Below are positions 26,245 to 35,339 of a stretch of 64,000 nucleotides of DNA, piece after piece. The DNA lies in the NCBI GenBank assembly GCA_026914155.1, contig JAPPGH010000022.1, positions 1 to 64,000 of the forward strand, in the 5' to 3' direction. Positions within the stretch are counted from its first letter, which is position 1, and every line of letters begins with the position of its first letter. This stretch comes from Candidatus Palauibacter rhopaloidicola (GTDB lineage Bacteria; Gemmatimonadota; Gemmatimonadetes; Palauibacterales; Palauibacteraceae). Made by a program: the position numbers and the translations under genes. The notes under the pieces are model-generated. The model was not told the origin of the DNA, searched no databases, and saw only the letters and a list, made by a program, of their open reading frames with translations.

Positions 26245-27823
26245 TCTGACGGAGGGGAAGGCGCCGGGGCAGGGCCGTTCCGCGACGCGGGTCGCCGCCG
26301 GTATTCTCGCCAGCCGCATCACCGGGTTTCTGCGCGACGTCCTCATCGCCGCCACGTTCGGCGTCGGGCCGATCACGGATGCGTACGCGGCCGCCCTCAA
26401 GATCCCGAACGCGTTTCGCAACCTCCTCAGCGAAGGCGCCCTCTCCGCCTCCTTCGTGCCGGTGTTCTCCTCGTTGATGGAGCGGGGGGAAACGGCTGCG
26501 GCGCGGCGGCTCGCGCAGGGCGTGCTCGGCGGCCTCCTCCTCCTCTCCGCCCTCGTCGTGGCCGCGGTCGTCGCCGCCGCGCCCTGGCTCCTGGGGATTC
26601 TCGCCCCCGGCTACGACGCCGAGCTGAGCGACCTTACGACGCACCTCGTCCGCATCCTCTTCCCCATGTCCGGGGTGATGATCGTCGGTGCGTGGTGCCT
26701 CGGCATCCTCACGAGCCACCGCCGCTTCTTCCTCCCCTTCGTGGCGCCGGTCGTCTGGAACCTGTCCCAGATCGCCGGCCTCCTGCTCGGGGCGCGGCTG
26801 GGCTGGGCGCCGCTCATCGTCGTGCTCACCTGGTCCACGCTCATCGGGAGCGTGCTGCAGGTCGCGGTCCAGCTCCCCGCCGTGTACCGCCTGCTCGGCA
26901 CGCTCCGGCCCCGGGTCGATCTCCGCTTCGAGCCCACGCGCCGCGTCGCGCGCAACGCGATGCCGGTCGCGGCGGGGCAGGGGATCTTCCAGCTCTCGAG
27001 CCTGACCGATGTATTCATCGCCAGCCTCCTCGCCGAGGGCGCGCTCACGGGCATCTACTTCGCCCAGCGCATCGCGATGGTGCCGATGGCCCTGTTCGGC
27101 GCCTCCGTGGCGGTGGCGGCGCTGCCGGAGATGTCCCGCGAGAAGGGGGTCGAAGCGCTGCGATCCCATCTCTCCACCGGCGTGCGGCGCGTGGCCTACT
27201 TCATCCTTCCATCCGTCGCCGTGCTCCTCCTGCTCGGAGACCTCGTGACGTCGCTCATCTACGAACGGGGGGCCTTCGAGGCCGAACACGTGCCGGTCGT
27301 GCGGTGGGCCCTGGGCGCCTACGCGCTGGGACTCGTCGCGACGGGCCTCACGAAGCTGTTCGCGAGCGCGTTCCACGCCCTCCAGGACACGCGCACGCCG
27401 GTGAAGTACGCCATGGCCGGCGTGGGGGCCGGCATCCTCATCGGGGCGGCGACCGCATTGTGGATGGAGGACCGCGGGTTCGGGCTGCGCGCGGCGGCCG
27501 GCCTCGTCTTCGGCAGTTCGGTCGGGGCCTGGGTCAACTTCGTCCTCCTCGTGCGCGGGCTGGGGCGGCGAGGTGCGGGGGGATGGTTCCTCCCGGTGCG
27601 GCGTTCGCTCGCCCGCATGGCCGCCGGCGCCGGCCTCGCGAGCGGCGCCTTCCTGGCGGTTCGCTCGCTGCTCGGGGCGCGACTCCCGGACGGATTCCTC
27701 GGCGACGCCACCCTCCTCGCGGCCGCGCTGATCGCGGGCGGGCTCTGCTACGCCGGCTGCGCCGGCCTCCCGACCGGGCTGCGGACCGTCGGGGCGACCC
27801 CGCCGGGGGAGAAAAGGGGATGA
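26195..27823 (+). CDS. murJ: Lipid II flippase MurJ (MviN)
   Basis: About 542 aa with some 14 hydrophobic helices. Diagnostic stretches: SRITGFLRDVLIAATFG and DAYAAALKIPNAFRNLLSEGALSASFVPVF (given here in two parts), and AGQGIFQLSSLTDVFIASLL. MurJ flips lipid II across the inner membrane for peptidoglycan synthesis. Start: ATG 26195 (preceded by an in-frame GTG 26192) overlaps the 103-aa gene by about 50 nt; a later CTG at 26246 would avoid this overlap and cannot be excluded. The stop overlaps uvrC (ATGA). Confidence 0.94.
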   Translation: MRDGRPEATPGTTRSADLTEGKAPGQGRSATRVAAGILASRITGFLRDVLIAATFGVGPITDAYAAALKIPNAFRNLLSEGALSASFVPVFSSLMERGETAAARRLAQGVLGGLLLLSALVVAAVVAAAPWLLGILAPGYDAELSDLTTHLVRILFPMSGVMIVGAWCLGILTSHRRFFLPFVAPVVWNLSQIAGLLLGARLGWAPLIVVLTWSTLIGSVLQVAVQLPAVYRLLGTLRPRVDLRFEPTRRVARNAMPVAAGQGIFQLSSLTDVFIASLLAEGALTGIYFAQRIAMVPMALFGASVAVAALPEMSREKGVEALRSHLSTGVRRVAYFILPSVAVLLLLGDLVTSLIYERGAFEAEHVPVVRWALGAYALGLVATGLTKLFASAFHALQDTRTPVKYAMAGVGAGILIGAATALWMEDRGFGLRAAAGLVFGSSVGAWVNFVLLVRGLGRRGAGGWFLPVRRSLARMAAGAGLASGAFLAVRSLLGARLPDGFLGDATLLAAALIAGGLCYAGCAGLPTGLRTVGATPPGEKRG

Positions 27824-29724
27824 ACGGGAAGCGAGGCCCGCTCGGGCCGGACCTCGACGGGCTTCGCGAGCAGGCGCGGGGGCTGGGTCACGAACCCGGA
27901 GTGTACCTGTTTCGGGATGCCGCCGGGGACGTCCTCTACGTGGGAAAGGCGAAATCGCTCCGCTCGCGCGTCGCCTCCTATTTCGGCGCCGAGGCGAGCC
28001 GTTCCGTGAAGCTCGTCCGCCTCGTGCGGGAGATCGACAGCATCGAGACCTTCCCCGTGCGCTCGGAAGCCGAAGCCCTCCTCCTCGAATGGAATCTCAT
28101 CCGCGAGTTCGGGCCCCGCTTCAACATTCAGCTCCGCGACGACAAGAGCTATCCGTACATCAAGGTCACGGTCGGGGAGCCTTTCCCGCGGATCTTCGTA
28201 ACGCGCCGGCTGAGGGATGACGGTTCGCGGTACCTGGGTCCCTTCACGGATGTCGGGGCGATGCGGCGGGCGCTGCGCACGATCAAGAAGATGTACACCG
28301 TGCGGTCGTGTCACTACCGGATGCCGGCGGAGCTTCCGCCCCGCCCCTGCCTCGACTATCACATCGGGCGCTGCAAGGCGCCGTGCGCGGGCCTCCAGTC
28401 CGAAGCGGACTACCGGTCGATGATCGACGAGATCCTCGAGATTCTCGGAGGGCGGACGGGGGCCGTGAGGCGCTCGGTGGAGGACCGGATGGCGGAAGCC
28501 GCCGAAGCGCTGGACTACGAACGGGCGGGGGAGTTGAGGGACGTACTGCGCGGCCTCGATCAACTCGAGAGCCGCCAGGCGGCGATCGACCCCAGGGGCG
28601 GGAGCCACGACGCGATCGGGTTCGCGCGCCAGCCGGCGGGCGGGTCGGTGTGCGGCATCGTGCTGAGGGTGCGGGAGGGAAGGCTCGTCGGCCGTCGGCT
28701 CCACTATCTCGCGAACGTCGGCGATGAACCGGACGAAGCCGTGCTCGGGGCGCTGGTGAAGGGGTACTATCTGCGCCAGGCGGACGATGTCCCCTCGGAG
28801 TTGCTCGTTCCGGACGCGTTCGACGAGCAGGACCTCGTGGAGGAGTACCTTTCCGGGGTCGCCGGACACCGCTTCCGCATCCGGGTGCCCGCGCGCGGAC
28901 CCGGGCTGGAACTGACGCGGGCCGCGAGCCGAAACGCGGCGCACGTGCTGGAGCGGGACCGGGTGGAGCGGGGAGAGGAGGCGGGGACGGGGGCCGAGAC
29001 GGCGGGACCGCCGGCCGCCGCGGCGCGGCTCGCGGAGGCGCTCGGGCTGGAGGCGCCGGCGCGGGACCTCGTCTGCTTCGACGTGTCGACGCTCGCGGGC
29101 CGGGAGTCCGTTGGCAGTTGCGTGTGGCTCCGGGACGGGCGGCCGCACAAGGATGAGTACCGCAGGTTCCGGATCCGGGACTCGGAGGAGGGAAGGACCG
29201 ATGACTACGCCATGATGCAGGAGATCGTGTCGCGCTACTTCGACCGCCGCGTCCGGGAAGGGCGTGCGCTGCCCGACCTCGTCGTCGTGGACGGGGGCAG
29301 GGGACAGCTGTCGGCGGCGCGGCAGGCCATGGATGGCGCGGGCGTCTCGGACCTGCCCACCGTGGCCCTCGCGAAGCGCGAAGAGGAGGTGTTCCGGCCC
29401 GGGGCCCGGACGCCGTTGCGGCTTCCGCGCGCCGACCCGGGGCTGCACTGGCTGCAGCGGGCGCGCGATGAGGCCCACCGCTTCGCGCTCCGTTACAACC
29501 GGACGCTGCGTCGCCGTCGCGCGCTCCGATCGAGGCTGAGCGAGATCCCGGGGGTGGGGCCGGAGCGGGAGCAGCGTCTGCTGGAGCGGTTCGGCAGTCT
29601 CGACCTCATCCGGAGGGCCACGCCCGCGCAGCTCGCGCGCACGCCGGGGATCGGCCCTGCGACCGCCACGTCGATCCTCGCCGCGCTCCACGAGGAAGAT
29701 TCGGCGCGGGGAGCCGTCTCGTGA
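27820..29724 (+). CDS. uvrC: Excinuclease ABC subunit C (UvrC)
   Basis: A 634-aa nucleotide-excision-repair nuclease. Domains: GIY-YIG (about 22-100, EPGVYLFRDAAGDVLYVGKA), the CLDYHIGRCKAPC cysteine cluster (about 177-190), a UVR motif (about 215-250), the RNase-H-like 5' nuclease (FDVSTLAGRESVGS, DLVVVDGGRGQLSAA) and two C-terminal helix-hairpin-helix motifs (EIPGVGPEREQRLLERFGS; TPGIGPATATSIL). ATG 27820 overlaps the murJ stop; the stop overlaps the 62-aa gene (GTGA). Confidence 0.96.
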   Translation: MNGKRGPLGPDLDGLREQARGLGHEPGVYLFRDAAGDVLYVGKAKSLRSRVASYFGAEASRSVKLVRLVREIDSIETFPVRSEAEALLLEWNLIREFGPRFNIQLRDDKSYPYIKVTVGEPFPRIFVTRRLRDDGSRYLGPFTDVGAMRRALRTIKKMYTVRSCHYRMPAELPPRPCLDYHIGRCKAPCAGLQSEADYRSMIDEILEILGGRTGAVRRSVEDRMAEAAEALDYERAGELRDVLRGLDQLESRQAAIDPRGGSHDAIGFARQPAGGSVCGIVLRVREGRLVGRRLHYLANVGDEPDEAVLGALVKGYYLRQADDVPSELLVPDAFDEQDLVEEYLSGVAGHRFRIRVPARGPGLELTRAASRNAAHVLERDRVERGEEAGTGAETAGPPAAAARLAEALGLEAPARDLVCFDVSTLAGRESVGSCVWLRDGRPHKDEYRRFRIRDSEEGRTDDYAMMQEIVSRYFDRRVREGRALPDLVVVDGGRGQLSAARQAMDGAGVSDLPTVALAKREEEVFRPGARTPLRLPRADPGLHWLQRARDEAHRFALRYNRTLRRRRALRSRLSEIPGVGPEREQRLLERFGSLDLIRRATPAQLARTPGIGPATATSILAALHEEDSARGAVS

Positions 29725-29909
29725 CGCGCGGCGGACACCCCCCCGCGGGTCTGTGCGCGCGCTGCCGTCACCGTCGCTGGATCCGGAGCGACCGCGGGTC
29801 CGCCTTCCTCCTCTGCCGGCTCTCGCGCACGGACGCGCGCTTCCGGCGCTATCCGACGCTGCCCGTGCTGCGCTGCGCCGGCTTCCAGGCGGAGGAAGAG
29901 GCTCCGTGA
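29721..29909 (+). CDS. Small Cys4 protein, probable zinc binder (62 aa)
   Basis: A 62-aa frame locked between uvrC and gltX by 4-nt overlaps at both ends (GTGA each). Cysteines C12, C15, C32 and C52 form a plausible zinc site; the LCRLSRTDARFRRYPTLPVLRC core reads like a folded mini-domain (21+ residues shown in short: LCRLSRTD...YPTLPVLRC). I recognise no named function. The tight overlaps argue that it is truly expressed. Confidence 0.75.
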   Translation: MTRGGHPPAGLCARCRHRRWIRSDRGSAFLLCRLSRTDARFRRYPTLPVLRCAGFQAEEEAP

Positions 29910-31378
29910 CCGCTCCGACCGCCTCGCCGGCCCGTGTCCGAACCCGTTTCGCGCCGAGCCCGACCGGTGCCCTCCATCTGGGCAACGCGCGCACCGCGAT
30001 CCTGAATTGGCTCTTCGCGCGGCGGCACGGCGGCGCCTTCGTGCTCCGCCTCGAGGATACGGACACCGAGCGTGCGGTACCGGGAGGGGAGGAGATGATC
30101 TACGAGGCCCTCGACTGGCTCGGCATCGCCCCCGACGAGGGCCCGCGGGAGGGGGGACCGTCCGGGCCGTACCGCCAGTTGGCGCGCGCCGACCGGCATC
30201 GGGCCCGCGCGGCGGAGTTGCTGGAATCGGGGCGGGCGTTCCGCTGCTACTGCCGGCCGGATGAACTCGAGGCGCGGCGGGCGGAGGGGGTCGCCACGGG
30301 GGAGCCCACCGGACGCGATGCGCGCTGCCGCAACCTTCCTGCCGGGCGGGCGCGCCGCCACGAGGCGGAGGGGCGAGGGGGCGCCATCCGGCTTCGCATC
30401 GAATCCGGGCCCGTCGAGTTCACGGATCTCCTGAAGGGCACCCTCTCGATCGACGGCGACGACCTGGGGGACCTCGTCCTCGTGCGGAGCGACGGGCGGC
30501 CCACGTACAACTTCGCGGTCGCTGTGGACGACATCGAGATGGAGATCAGCCATGTGATCCGGGGCGTGGGCCATCTCTCGAACACGCCCAAGCAGGTGCT
30601 CCTCTACCGGGCCTTCGGGGTGAAGCCGCCGGAGTTCGTCCACATCCCGACCGTCCTCGCCCCCGGGGGAGGGAAGCTCTCCAAGCGGCGGGGGGCGGCC
30701 GGCGTCCTCGACTACCGGGAGCGGGGGTTCCATCCGGACGCGGTGCTCAACTACCTGTCGCTTCTCTCGTGGTCCTCGGAGGACGGGGAGGAGTTCCTGA
30801 GCCGGGAGGCGCTCGTGGAACGGATCGACCTTGGCCGGCTGGGGGCGGCCGATGCCGAGGTGGACGAGGAGAAGATGACCTGGCTGTCGGGACAGCACCT
30901 GCGGGCGGAACCGGCCGGTCGGCTGGCCCGCGAGTGGGCGGGGCGGCTCGACGTGGAAGGGCTGGGGCTGAACGACGCCGATCTCCGCCGCGCGGCGGAG
31001 GTGTTCGCCAAACGTACGCGCCTCCTCTCCGACGTCGCGTCCGAGGTCGAGCCGATCTACCGTGCGCCGGAGACCGGCGGGTCCGCCGCGCGGGAGTCGC
31101 TCTCCGCCCCCGCGGCCGCGACCGCGATCCGCCTCGCCCGCGCGGCGTGGGCGGACACGGCGTGGCGACCCGAACCCCTCGCCGCGGCGCTTCGCGGCGC
31201 GATGCGCGACGCCGGGCTCGCGGGGCGTACCTTCTTTCCGCCCGTCCGGGTCGCCCTGACCGGGCAGCTTCACGGCCCCGACCTCGGCGAGGTCGCCTAC
31301 GCGCTCGGACCGGAGCGCACCCTGATCCGCCTGGCGGCGGCGACAACAGCGGCGACGACAAAGGAGCGAAGCGAATGA
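29906..31378 (+). CDS. gltX: Glutamyl-tRNA synthetase
   Basis: A 490-aa class I synthetase. The HIGH-type motif is SPTGALHLGNARTA and the KMSKR-type motif is GGGKLSKRRGA. VRLRIESGPVEFTDLL-type and FVHIPTVLAP blocks are as in bacterial GluRS. It charges tRNA-Glu, and perhaps tRNA-Gln if a GatCAB pathway is used, which the window does not show. GTG 29906 overlaps the stop of the 62-aa gene; the stop overlaps thrC (ATGA). Confidence 0.95.
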   Translation: MTAPTASPARVRTRFAPSPTGALHLGNARTAILNWLFARRHGGAFVLRLEDTDTERAVPGGEEMIYEALDWLGIAPDEGPREGGPSGPYRQLARADRHRARAAELLESGRAFRCYCRPDELEARRAEGVATGEPTGRDARCRNLPAGRARRHEAEGRGGAIRLRIESGPVEFTDLLKGTLSIDGDDLGDLVLVRSDGRPTYNFAVAVDDIEMEISHVIRGVGHLSNTPKQVLLYRAFGVKPPEFVHIPTVLAPGGGKLSKRRGAAGVLDYRERGFHPDAVLNYLSLLSWSSEDGEEFLSREALVERIDLGRLGAADAEVDEEKMTWLSGQHLRAEPAGRLAREWAGRLDVEGLGLNDADLRRAAEVFAKRTRLLSDVASEVEPIYRAPETGGSAARESLSAPAAATAIRLARAAWADTAWRPEPLAAALRGAMRDAGLAGRTFFPPVRVALTGQLHGPDLGEVAYALGPERTLIRLAAATTAATTKERSE

Positions 31379-32514
31379 GCTGGCGCCTCGATTGCGGCCT
31401 CTGCGGGCGAACCGTCGCCCGGGGGCTGGCCACCGTGTGCCCGGACCCGGCCTGCGGGAAGCCCCTGCTGGCCCGGTACGACCTCGGAGCCCTGGACGGC
31501 GAAGCGCTGCGGCGGGCGTGGACCGGGCGGCAGGGCGGCATGTGGCGTTTCCGGGAGATCATGCCCGTCGAGCCGAACGAAGATCCGGTGACGCTCGGGG
31601 AGGGCGGCACGCCCCTGCTCGAGATCGAGATCGGAGGGGAGTTCGAGGGTCTCACGCTCATGGTGAAGGACGAGGGCCTCAACCCCACCGGGAGCTTCAA
31701 GGACCGGGGGCTGTGCGCGGCCGTCACGCGGGCGGTGCACGAGGGGGCGACGGACCTCGTCATCCCGAGCGCCGGAAACGCCGGCGCGGCCCTCGCGGCC
31801 TACGCGGCGCGCGCGGGCGTAACCTCCCGCCTCTTCATCCCCGAGGACACGCCGGAGGGCGTCGCCCGGCGCTGCGAGCACTACGGCGCCGACATCGTCC
31901 GGGTCGACGGGCTCATCGACGAGTGCGGCCGCCTCTCCGCGGAGTACGGCGCGGAAACGGGGGCGTTCAACATCTCCACGCTCAAGGAGCCATACCGGAT
32001 CGAGGGGAAGAAGACGATGATGCTGGAGATCGTCGAAGCGCTCGGCTGGCGGGCGCCCGACGCCATCGTCTATCCCACCGGCGGCGGCACCGGCCTCATC
32101 GGCAGCGCCAAGACGCTGGCGGAACTGCGTGAACTCGGCCTCATCGACGGGGACACGCGCCTCTACGCCGTGCAGGGCACGGGCTGCGCGCCCATCGTGC
32201 GCGCGCACGCGGCGGGCGAGACGTACGCCGAGCCGTGGCGGAACGCCTCGACCGAAGCCTGGGGCCTCCGCGTCCCGGGCGCGCTCGGAGACTTCCTGAT
32301 GCTCGAAGCCATCCGCGCATCGGGCGGAGGCGGCGTCGCCGTTTCCGACGAGGCGATGCAGGATGGGGCCCTCGACCTCGGCGCGGCCGGCGTGGGGGCC
32401 TCGATCGAAGGCGGGGCTACGCTCGCGGGCGCGCGCGAACTCCGGCGGGCCGGGGAGTTGCGCGATGGCGAGACCGTCGTCCTCTTCAACACCGCCCACC
32501 TCCTCACGTACTAG
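31375..32514 (+). CDS. thrC: Threonine synthase with N-terminal zinc ribbon
   Basis: A 379-aa PLP fold-type II enzyme. The PLP lysine lies in NPTGSFKDRGL; the phosphate loop is PTGGGTGL. It converts O-phosphohomoserine to threonine. The first ~30 residues hold C7/C10 and C22/C27 (CGLC, CPDPAC), a short zinc ribbon common in this type of threonine synthase. ATG 31375 overlaps the gltX stop. After the stop is a ~105-nt gap before the next gene. Confidence 0.93.
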   Translation: MSWRLDCGLCGRTVARGLATVCPDPACGKPLLARYDLGALDGEALRRAWTGRQGGMWRFREIMPVEPNEDPVTLGEGGTPLLEIEIGGEFEGLTLMVKDEGLNPTGSFKDRGLCAAVTRAVHEGATDLVIPSAGNAGAALAAYAARAGVTSRLFIPEDTPEGVARRCEHYGADIVRVDGLIDECGRLSAEYGAETGAFNISTLKEPYRIEGKKTMMLEIVEALGWRAPDAIVYPTGGGTGLIGSAKTLAELRELGLIDGDTRLYAVQGTGCAPIVRAHAAGETYAEPWRNASTEAWGLRVPGALGDFLMLEAIRASGGGGVAVSDEAMQDGALDLGAAGVGASIEGGATLAGARELRRAGELRDGETVVLFNTAHLLTY

Positions 32515-32619
32515 CTGGCGGTCCGCGGCAAACGCCCCGCGGGGCTCCGTGCGCCGCGTGAGCCTTCCGGCTACTTTGACCGTGGTTGCGACTCAACACA
32601 GAAACAGGGGTTCAGAGCG
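32515..32619 (+). promoter_or_regulatory. thrC-TPR gap with GC palindrome and possible promoter
   Basis: GCCCCGCGGGGC, a 12-bp palindrome near 32534-32545, lies after the thrC stop but has no T-tract. A TTGACC hexamer at 32577-32582 could be a -35 element, with no good -10 at standard distance; CTACTTT (32571-32577) could instead be a -10. Evidence for either is weak. Confidence 0.25.
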
Positions 32620-33948
32620 ATGTCGAACATGGTGCGTACTGGCGCGAGAGCGGCGACCGCCGCCACCCTCGCGTCGATCTTCACTTCCGCGGGACTCTTC
32701 GGACAGGAATGCGAGTTCGACCCGAACAGCGCGGCCTCCACGGCGTCCGAGGCGATGCAGAGACTCGCCGAGGCCGCAACGGCCGCGGACAGCATGGCCA
32801 TCTTCGAGGAGGCGTGGGCGGCGCTCGGGTCGGATCTGGACAGCGAAAATCCGGTGGTCCCCCTGCTGGGCGCCCAGATCCAGATCGGTCTCGGCAACTT
32901 CCCGGATGCCGTGGAGTTTCTCGACCGCTACGACGCCACGGCGGCTCCCGAGTGCATGATGCACGGCGAGGCACAGCGCTATAACGGCTGGGTCCGGCTC
33001 TACAACCAGGGCGTCACGGCGTACGGCGCAGCCGACTACGAGACGGCGCTCGACGCCTTCACGCTTGCGAACGACTTCAATCCCGACCTCCGCACGTACA
33101 GCAATGCGGCGCTCCTGCAGTCGCAGCTGGGAGACAACGCGGGTGCGATCGAGACGTACCGGGCCGCGCTCGCCGCGGATATCCCCGATGCGGACGCGGA
33201 GTCGCTGCGCGGCATCGTCGGCGGACTCGGCGACATGCTGGCGGCGGAAGGCAGAGGGGATGAAGCCCTCCAGGCCTACAGCGACTACCTCGCCGGGAAT
33301 CCGGACGATGTCGTGATCCAGATCCGGTATGCGGGAGTCCTGGCCGATCAGGGGCAGACCGAGGAGTCGGCGGCGATCTATGCCGCGACCCTCGAACGAA
33401 CGGACCTGACGTACCAGCAGTGGCTCGAAGTCGGCGTCGGGTTCTACAACGCCCAGAACTTCCCGGACGCGGCGACCGCGTTCGGCAACGCCCGCGCGGG
33501 GAACCCCTACAACAAGGAAGCGATGGAGAACTACGTCAACGCTTCCATCCAGTCCGACCGTCCCGGGCCCGTCATCGCGCTCGCGGACACCCTGACGCAG
33601 TGGTACCCCTACGACGCGCTCGCTCACCAGTTGCGCTTTCAGTCGCTGGGCCGCGCCGCAATGAACGAGCAGGCGATGGAGTCCATGGGCGAGGAGCAGG
33701 CGTTGCCGCTCTCCGTCACGTTCGCGCAGATGGCCACGGCCGCGAACGGCCGGTACATCGTGCAGCTCGCGTTCACGAACCGCACCGCGTCCGGCACGCT
33801 GCAGATCACCTTCGAGTTCGTCGATGCCGGCGGGCAGGTCGTCACGGAGCATACGCAGACCTTCGGGGCCGATTCCGGCAGCTTCACTTTCGAGATCCAG
33901 TCCGACGTACCCCTGGCCGGTTTCCGGTACGGAACGATCGGGGGCTGA
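32620..33948 (+). CDS. Secreted tetratricopeptide-repeat protein
   Basis: A 442-aa exported protein: a signal peptide (about 1-29, ending AGLFGQ) followed by helical TPR-like units through about residue 320 (for example LYNQGVTAYGAADYETALDAF and NPDLRTYSNAALLQSQLGDN in shortened form), then a beta-rich C-terminal domain (about 345-442, GTLQITFEFVDAGGQVVTEH). TPR proteins bind partners; the target is unknown. The following two strong hairpins suggest it ends its transcript. Its own upstream gap suggests a separate promoter. Confidence 0.8.
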   Translation: MSNMVRTGARAATAATLASIFTSAGLFGQECEFDPNSAASTASEAMQRLAEAATAADSMAIFEEAWAALGSDLDSENPVVPLLGAQIQIGLGNFPDAVEFLDRYDATAAPECMMHGEAQRYNGWVRLYNQGVTAYGAADYETALDAFTLANDFNPDLRTYSNAALLQSQLGDNAGAIETYRAALAADIPDADAESLRGIVGGLGDMLAAEGRGDEALQAYSDYLAGNPDDVVIQIRYAGVLADQGQTEESAAIYAATLERTDLTYQQWLEVGVGFYNAQNFPDAATAFGNARAGNPYNKEAMENYVNASIQSDRPGPVIALADTLTQWYPYDALAHQLRFQSLGRAAMNEQAMESMGEEQALPLSVTFAQMATAANGRYIVQLAFTNRTASGTLQITFEFVDAGGQVVTEHTQTFGADSGSFTFEIQSDVPLAGFRYGTIGG

Positions 33949-33950
33949 CC

Positions 33951-34020
33951 GCCCGGCAGGCCGTGGCTTGCCGGGCCTCAGGTCCGGGGGCGGGCCGCTC
34001 ACTGGAAGCCGGAGCGGCCC
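33951..34020 (+). terminator. Two consecutive strong stem-loops after the TPR gene
   Basis: Hairpin 1: GCCCGGCA (33951-33958) pairs perfectly with TGCCGGGC (33969-33976), 10-nt loop. Hairpin 2: GGGCCGCTC (33992-34000) pairs perfectly with GAGCGGCCC (34012-34020), 11-nt loop. Neither has a T-run, as is common in GC-rich genomes, but two adjacent perfect stems directly after a stop make a terminator or RNA-stabilising element likely. Confidence 0.6.
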
Positions 34021-34047
34021 CTCTGCGGGTTCCCCACGTGCCAGACC

Positions 34048-35325
34048 ATGATTCGAATCGCCAGCGTCGAGCCGGGGTCGATCGCCGCAGATCTTGAACT
34101 GCCGGCGGGCCTCGCCGTGCTTGAGATCAACGACAGACCCGTGCGGGACGGCCTGGACCTCCTCTTCTACCAGGCGGAACCCGCGCTGCGGGTGCTCGCG
34201 GAGCGGCGGACGGGAGAGCGGTTCCTGTTCGAGATCGAGAAGCCCGCGGACGAACCCCTCGGCATCGTCCCGGAGCCCGACAAGATCCGCCGCTGCACGA
34301 ACGCGTGCCCGTTCTGCTTCGTGAAGGGGAACCCGAAATTCGACAAGCTCCGGGCGCCGCTCTATGTGAAGGATGACGATTATCGGCTGTCCTTCCTGCA
34401 CGGCCACTACATCACGCTGACGAACCTGCGTCCGGATGACTGGGATCGCATATTCGAACAGCGACTGTCGCCGCTCTATGTGAGCGTTCATTCGACGGAC
34501 CCCGCGGTCCGGCTCGGGATGCTGAAGAACCCCCGGAGCGCGAATATCGGGCAGGATCTCGACCGGCTGGCCGAGGGCCGCATCCTTGTGCACGCGCAAG
34601 TCGTACTCTGCCCGGAGGTGAACGACGGCGAACACTTGGCGCGGACGATCGAAGACCTCTATCGCCGCGGGGATGCGATCCGGTCGCTCTCCATCGTACC
34701 CGTGGGCCTGACCTCGTGGAACGCCGCCCTGGGCGGGCGGGCGCTCGAACCGGAGGAATGCCGCCAGGCGCTCGACGCCGTCGACGCGATCCGCGAGCGG
34801 GCGCTGTCGGAGCGGGGGCACGGGTGGTGCTACGCCGCCGACGAGATGTACCTGCAGGCGGGACTCGAGCCGCCCGGCGCCGCGTACTTCGACGACCACG
34901 AACTCGAGAGCAACGGCGTCGGGGCGATCTCCACGCTGACGGATCGCGTGACCGGACAGCTGGAGGCGCTCCGCCCGCTGGAAGGGTGCCGGGTCGTGGC
35001 GGTCACGGGGACCTCCATGGGGCCGACGATGACCCGCCTCGCGGGCCGCATCGCGCGGCGCACCGGGGCCGAGGTGTCGACGGTGGCGGTCGGGAACACG
35101 CTGTACGGGCCGATGGTCACGACGGCCGGCCTCCTGCCGGGCGCGGACCACCGGAGCGCACTCCGCGGCGCGGGGGACTTCGACGTGGCCCTCTTCTCGG
35201 CGCAGGCGCTGAACGACGGCGACCTCTTCCTCGACGACGTGAGCCTCGCCGAGCTGCAGGCCGATTTTCCCGGCCGCAGGGTCGAGCCCTCCCACGACCT
35301 CGTCGACGTCCTGACGCGACTTTAG
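34048..35325 (+). CDS. Radical SAM protein with PDZ-like N-terminus and DUF512 domain
   Basis: A 425-aa protein. A PDZ-like N-terminal segment (about 5-45, GSIAADLELPAGLAVLEIND) precedes the radical SAM cluster C83-x3-C87-x2-C90 (CTNACPFCF) and a C-terminal DUF512 domain with an extra Fe-S-ligand style region and a Rossmann-like CRVVAVTGTSMGPTM segment. Such proteins are found next to der in Firmicutes and Cyanobacteria, as here, suggesting a role in ribosome maturation or RNA modification; no substrate is established. ATG 34048 is the natural start after the hairpins. Confidence 0.87.
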   Translation: MIRIASVEPGSIAADLELPAGLAVLEINDRPVRDGLDLLFYQAEPALRVLAERRTGERFLFEIEKPADEPLGIVPEPDKIRRCTNACPFCFVKGNPKFDKLRAPLYVKDDDYRLSFLHGHYITLTNLRPDDWDRIFEQRLSPLYVSVHSTDPAVRLGMLKNPRSANIGQDLDRLAEGRILVHAQVVLCPEVNDGEHLARTIEDLYRRGDAIRSLSIVPVGLTSWNAALGGRALEPEECRQALDAVDAIRERALSERGHGWCYAADEMYLQAGLEPPGAAYFDDHELESNGVGAISTLTDRVTGQLEALRPLEGCRVVAVTGTSMGPTMTRLAGRIARRTGAEVSTVAVGNTLYGPMVTTAGLLPGADHRSALRGAGDFDVALFSAQALNDGDLFLDDVSLAELQADFPGRRVEPSHDLVDVLTRL

Positions 35326-35339
35326 TGGTGTCGACACTG

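Noticed and set aside
34040-34075. A T-loop-like GATTCGAATC as part of a tRNA.
   Set aside because: It lies at the start of the radical SAM gene and no acceptor or anticodon stem can be formed around it.
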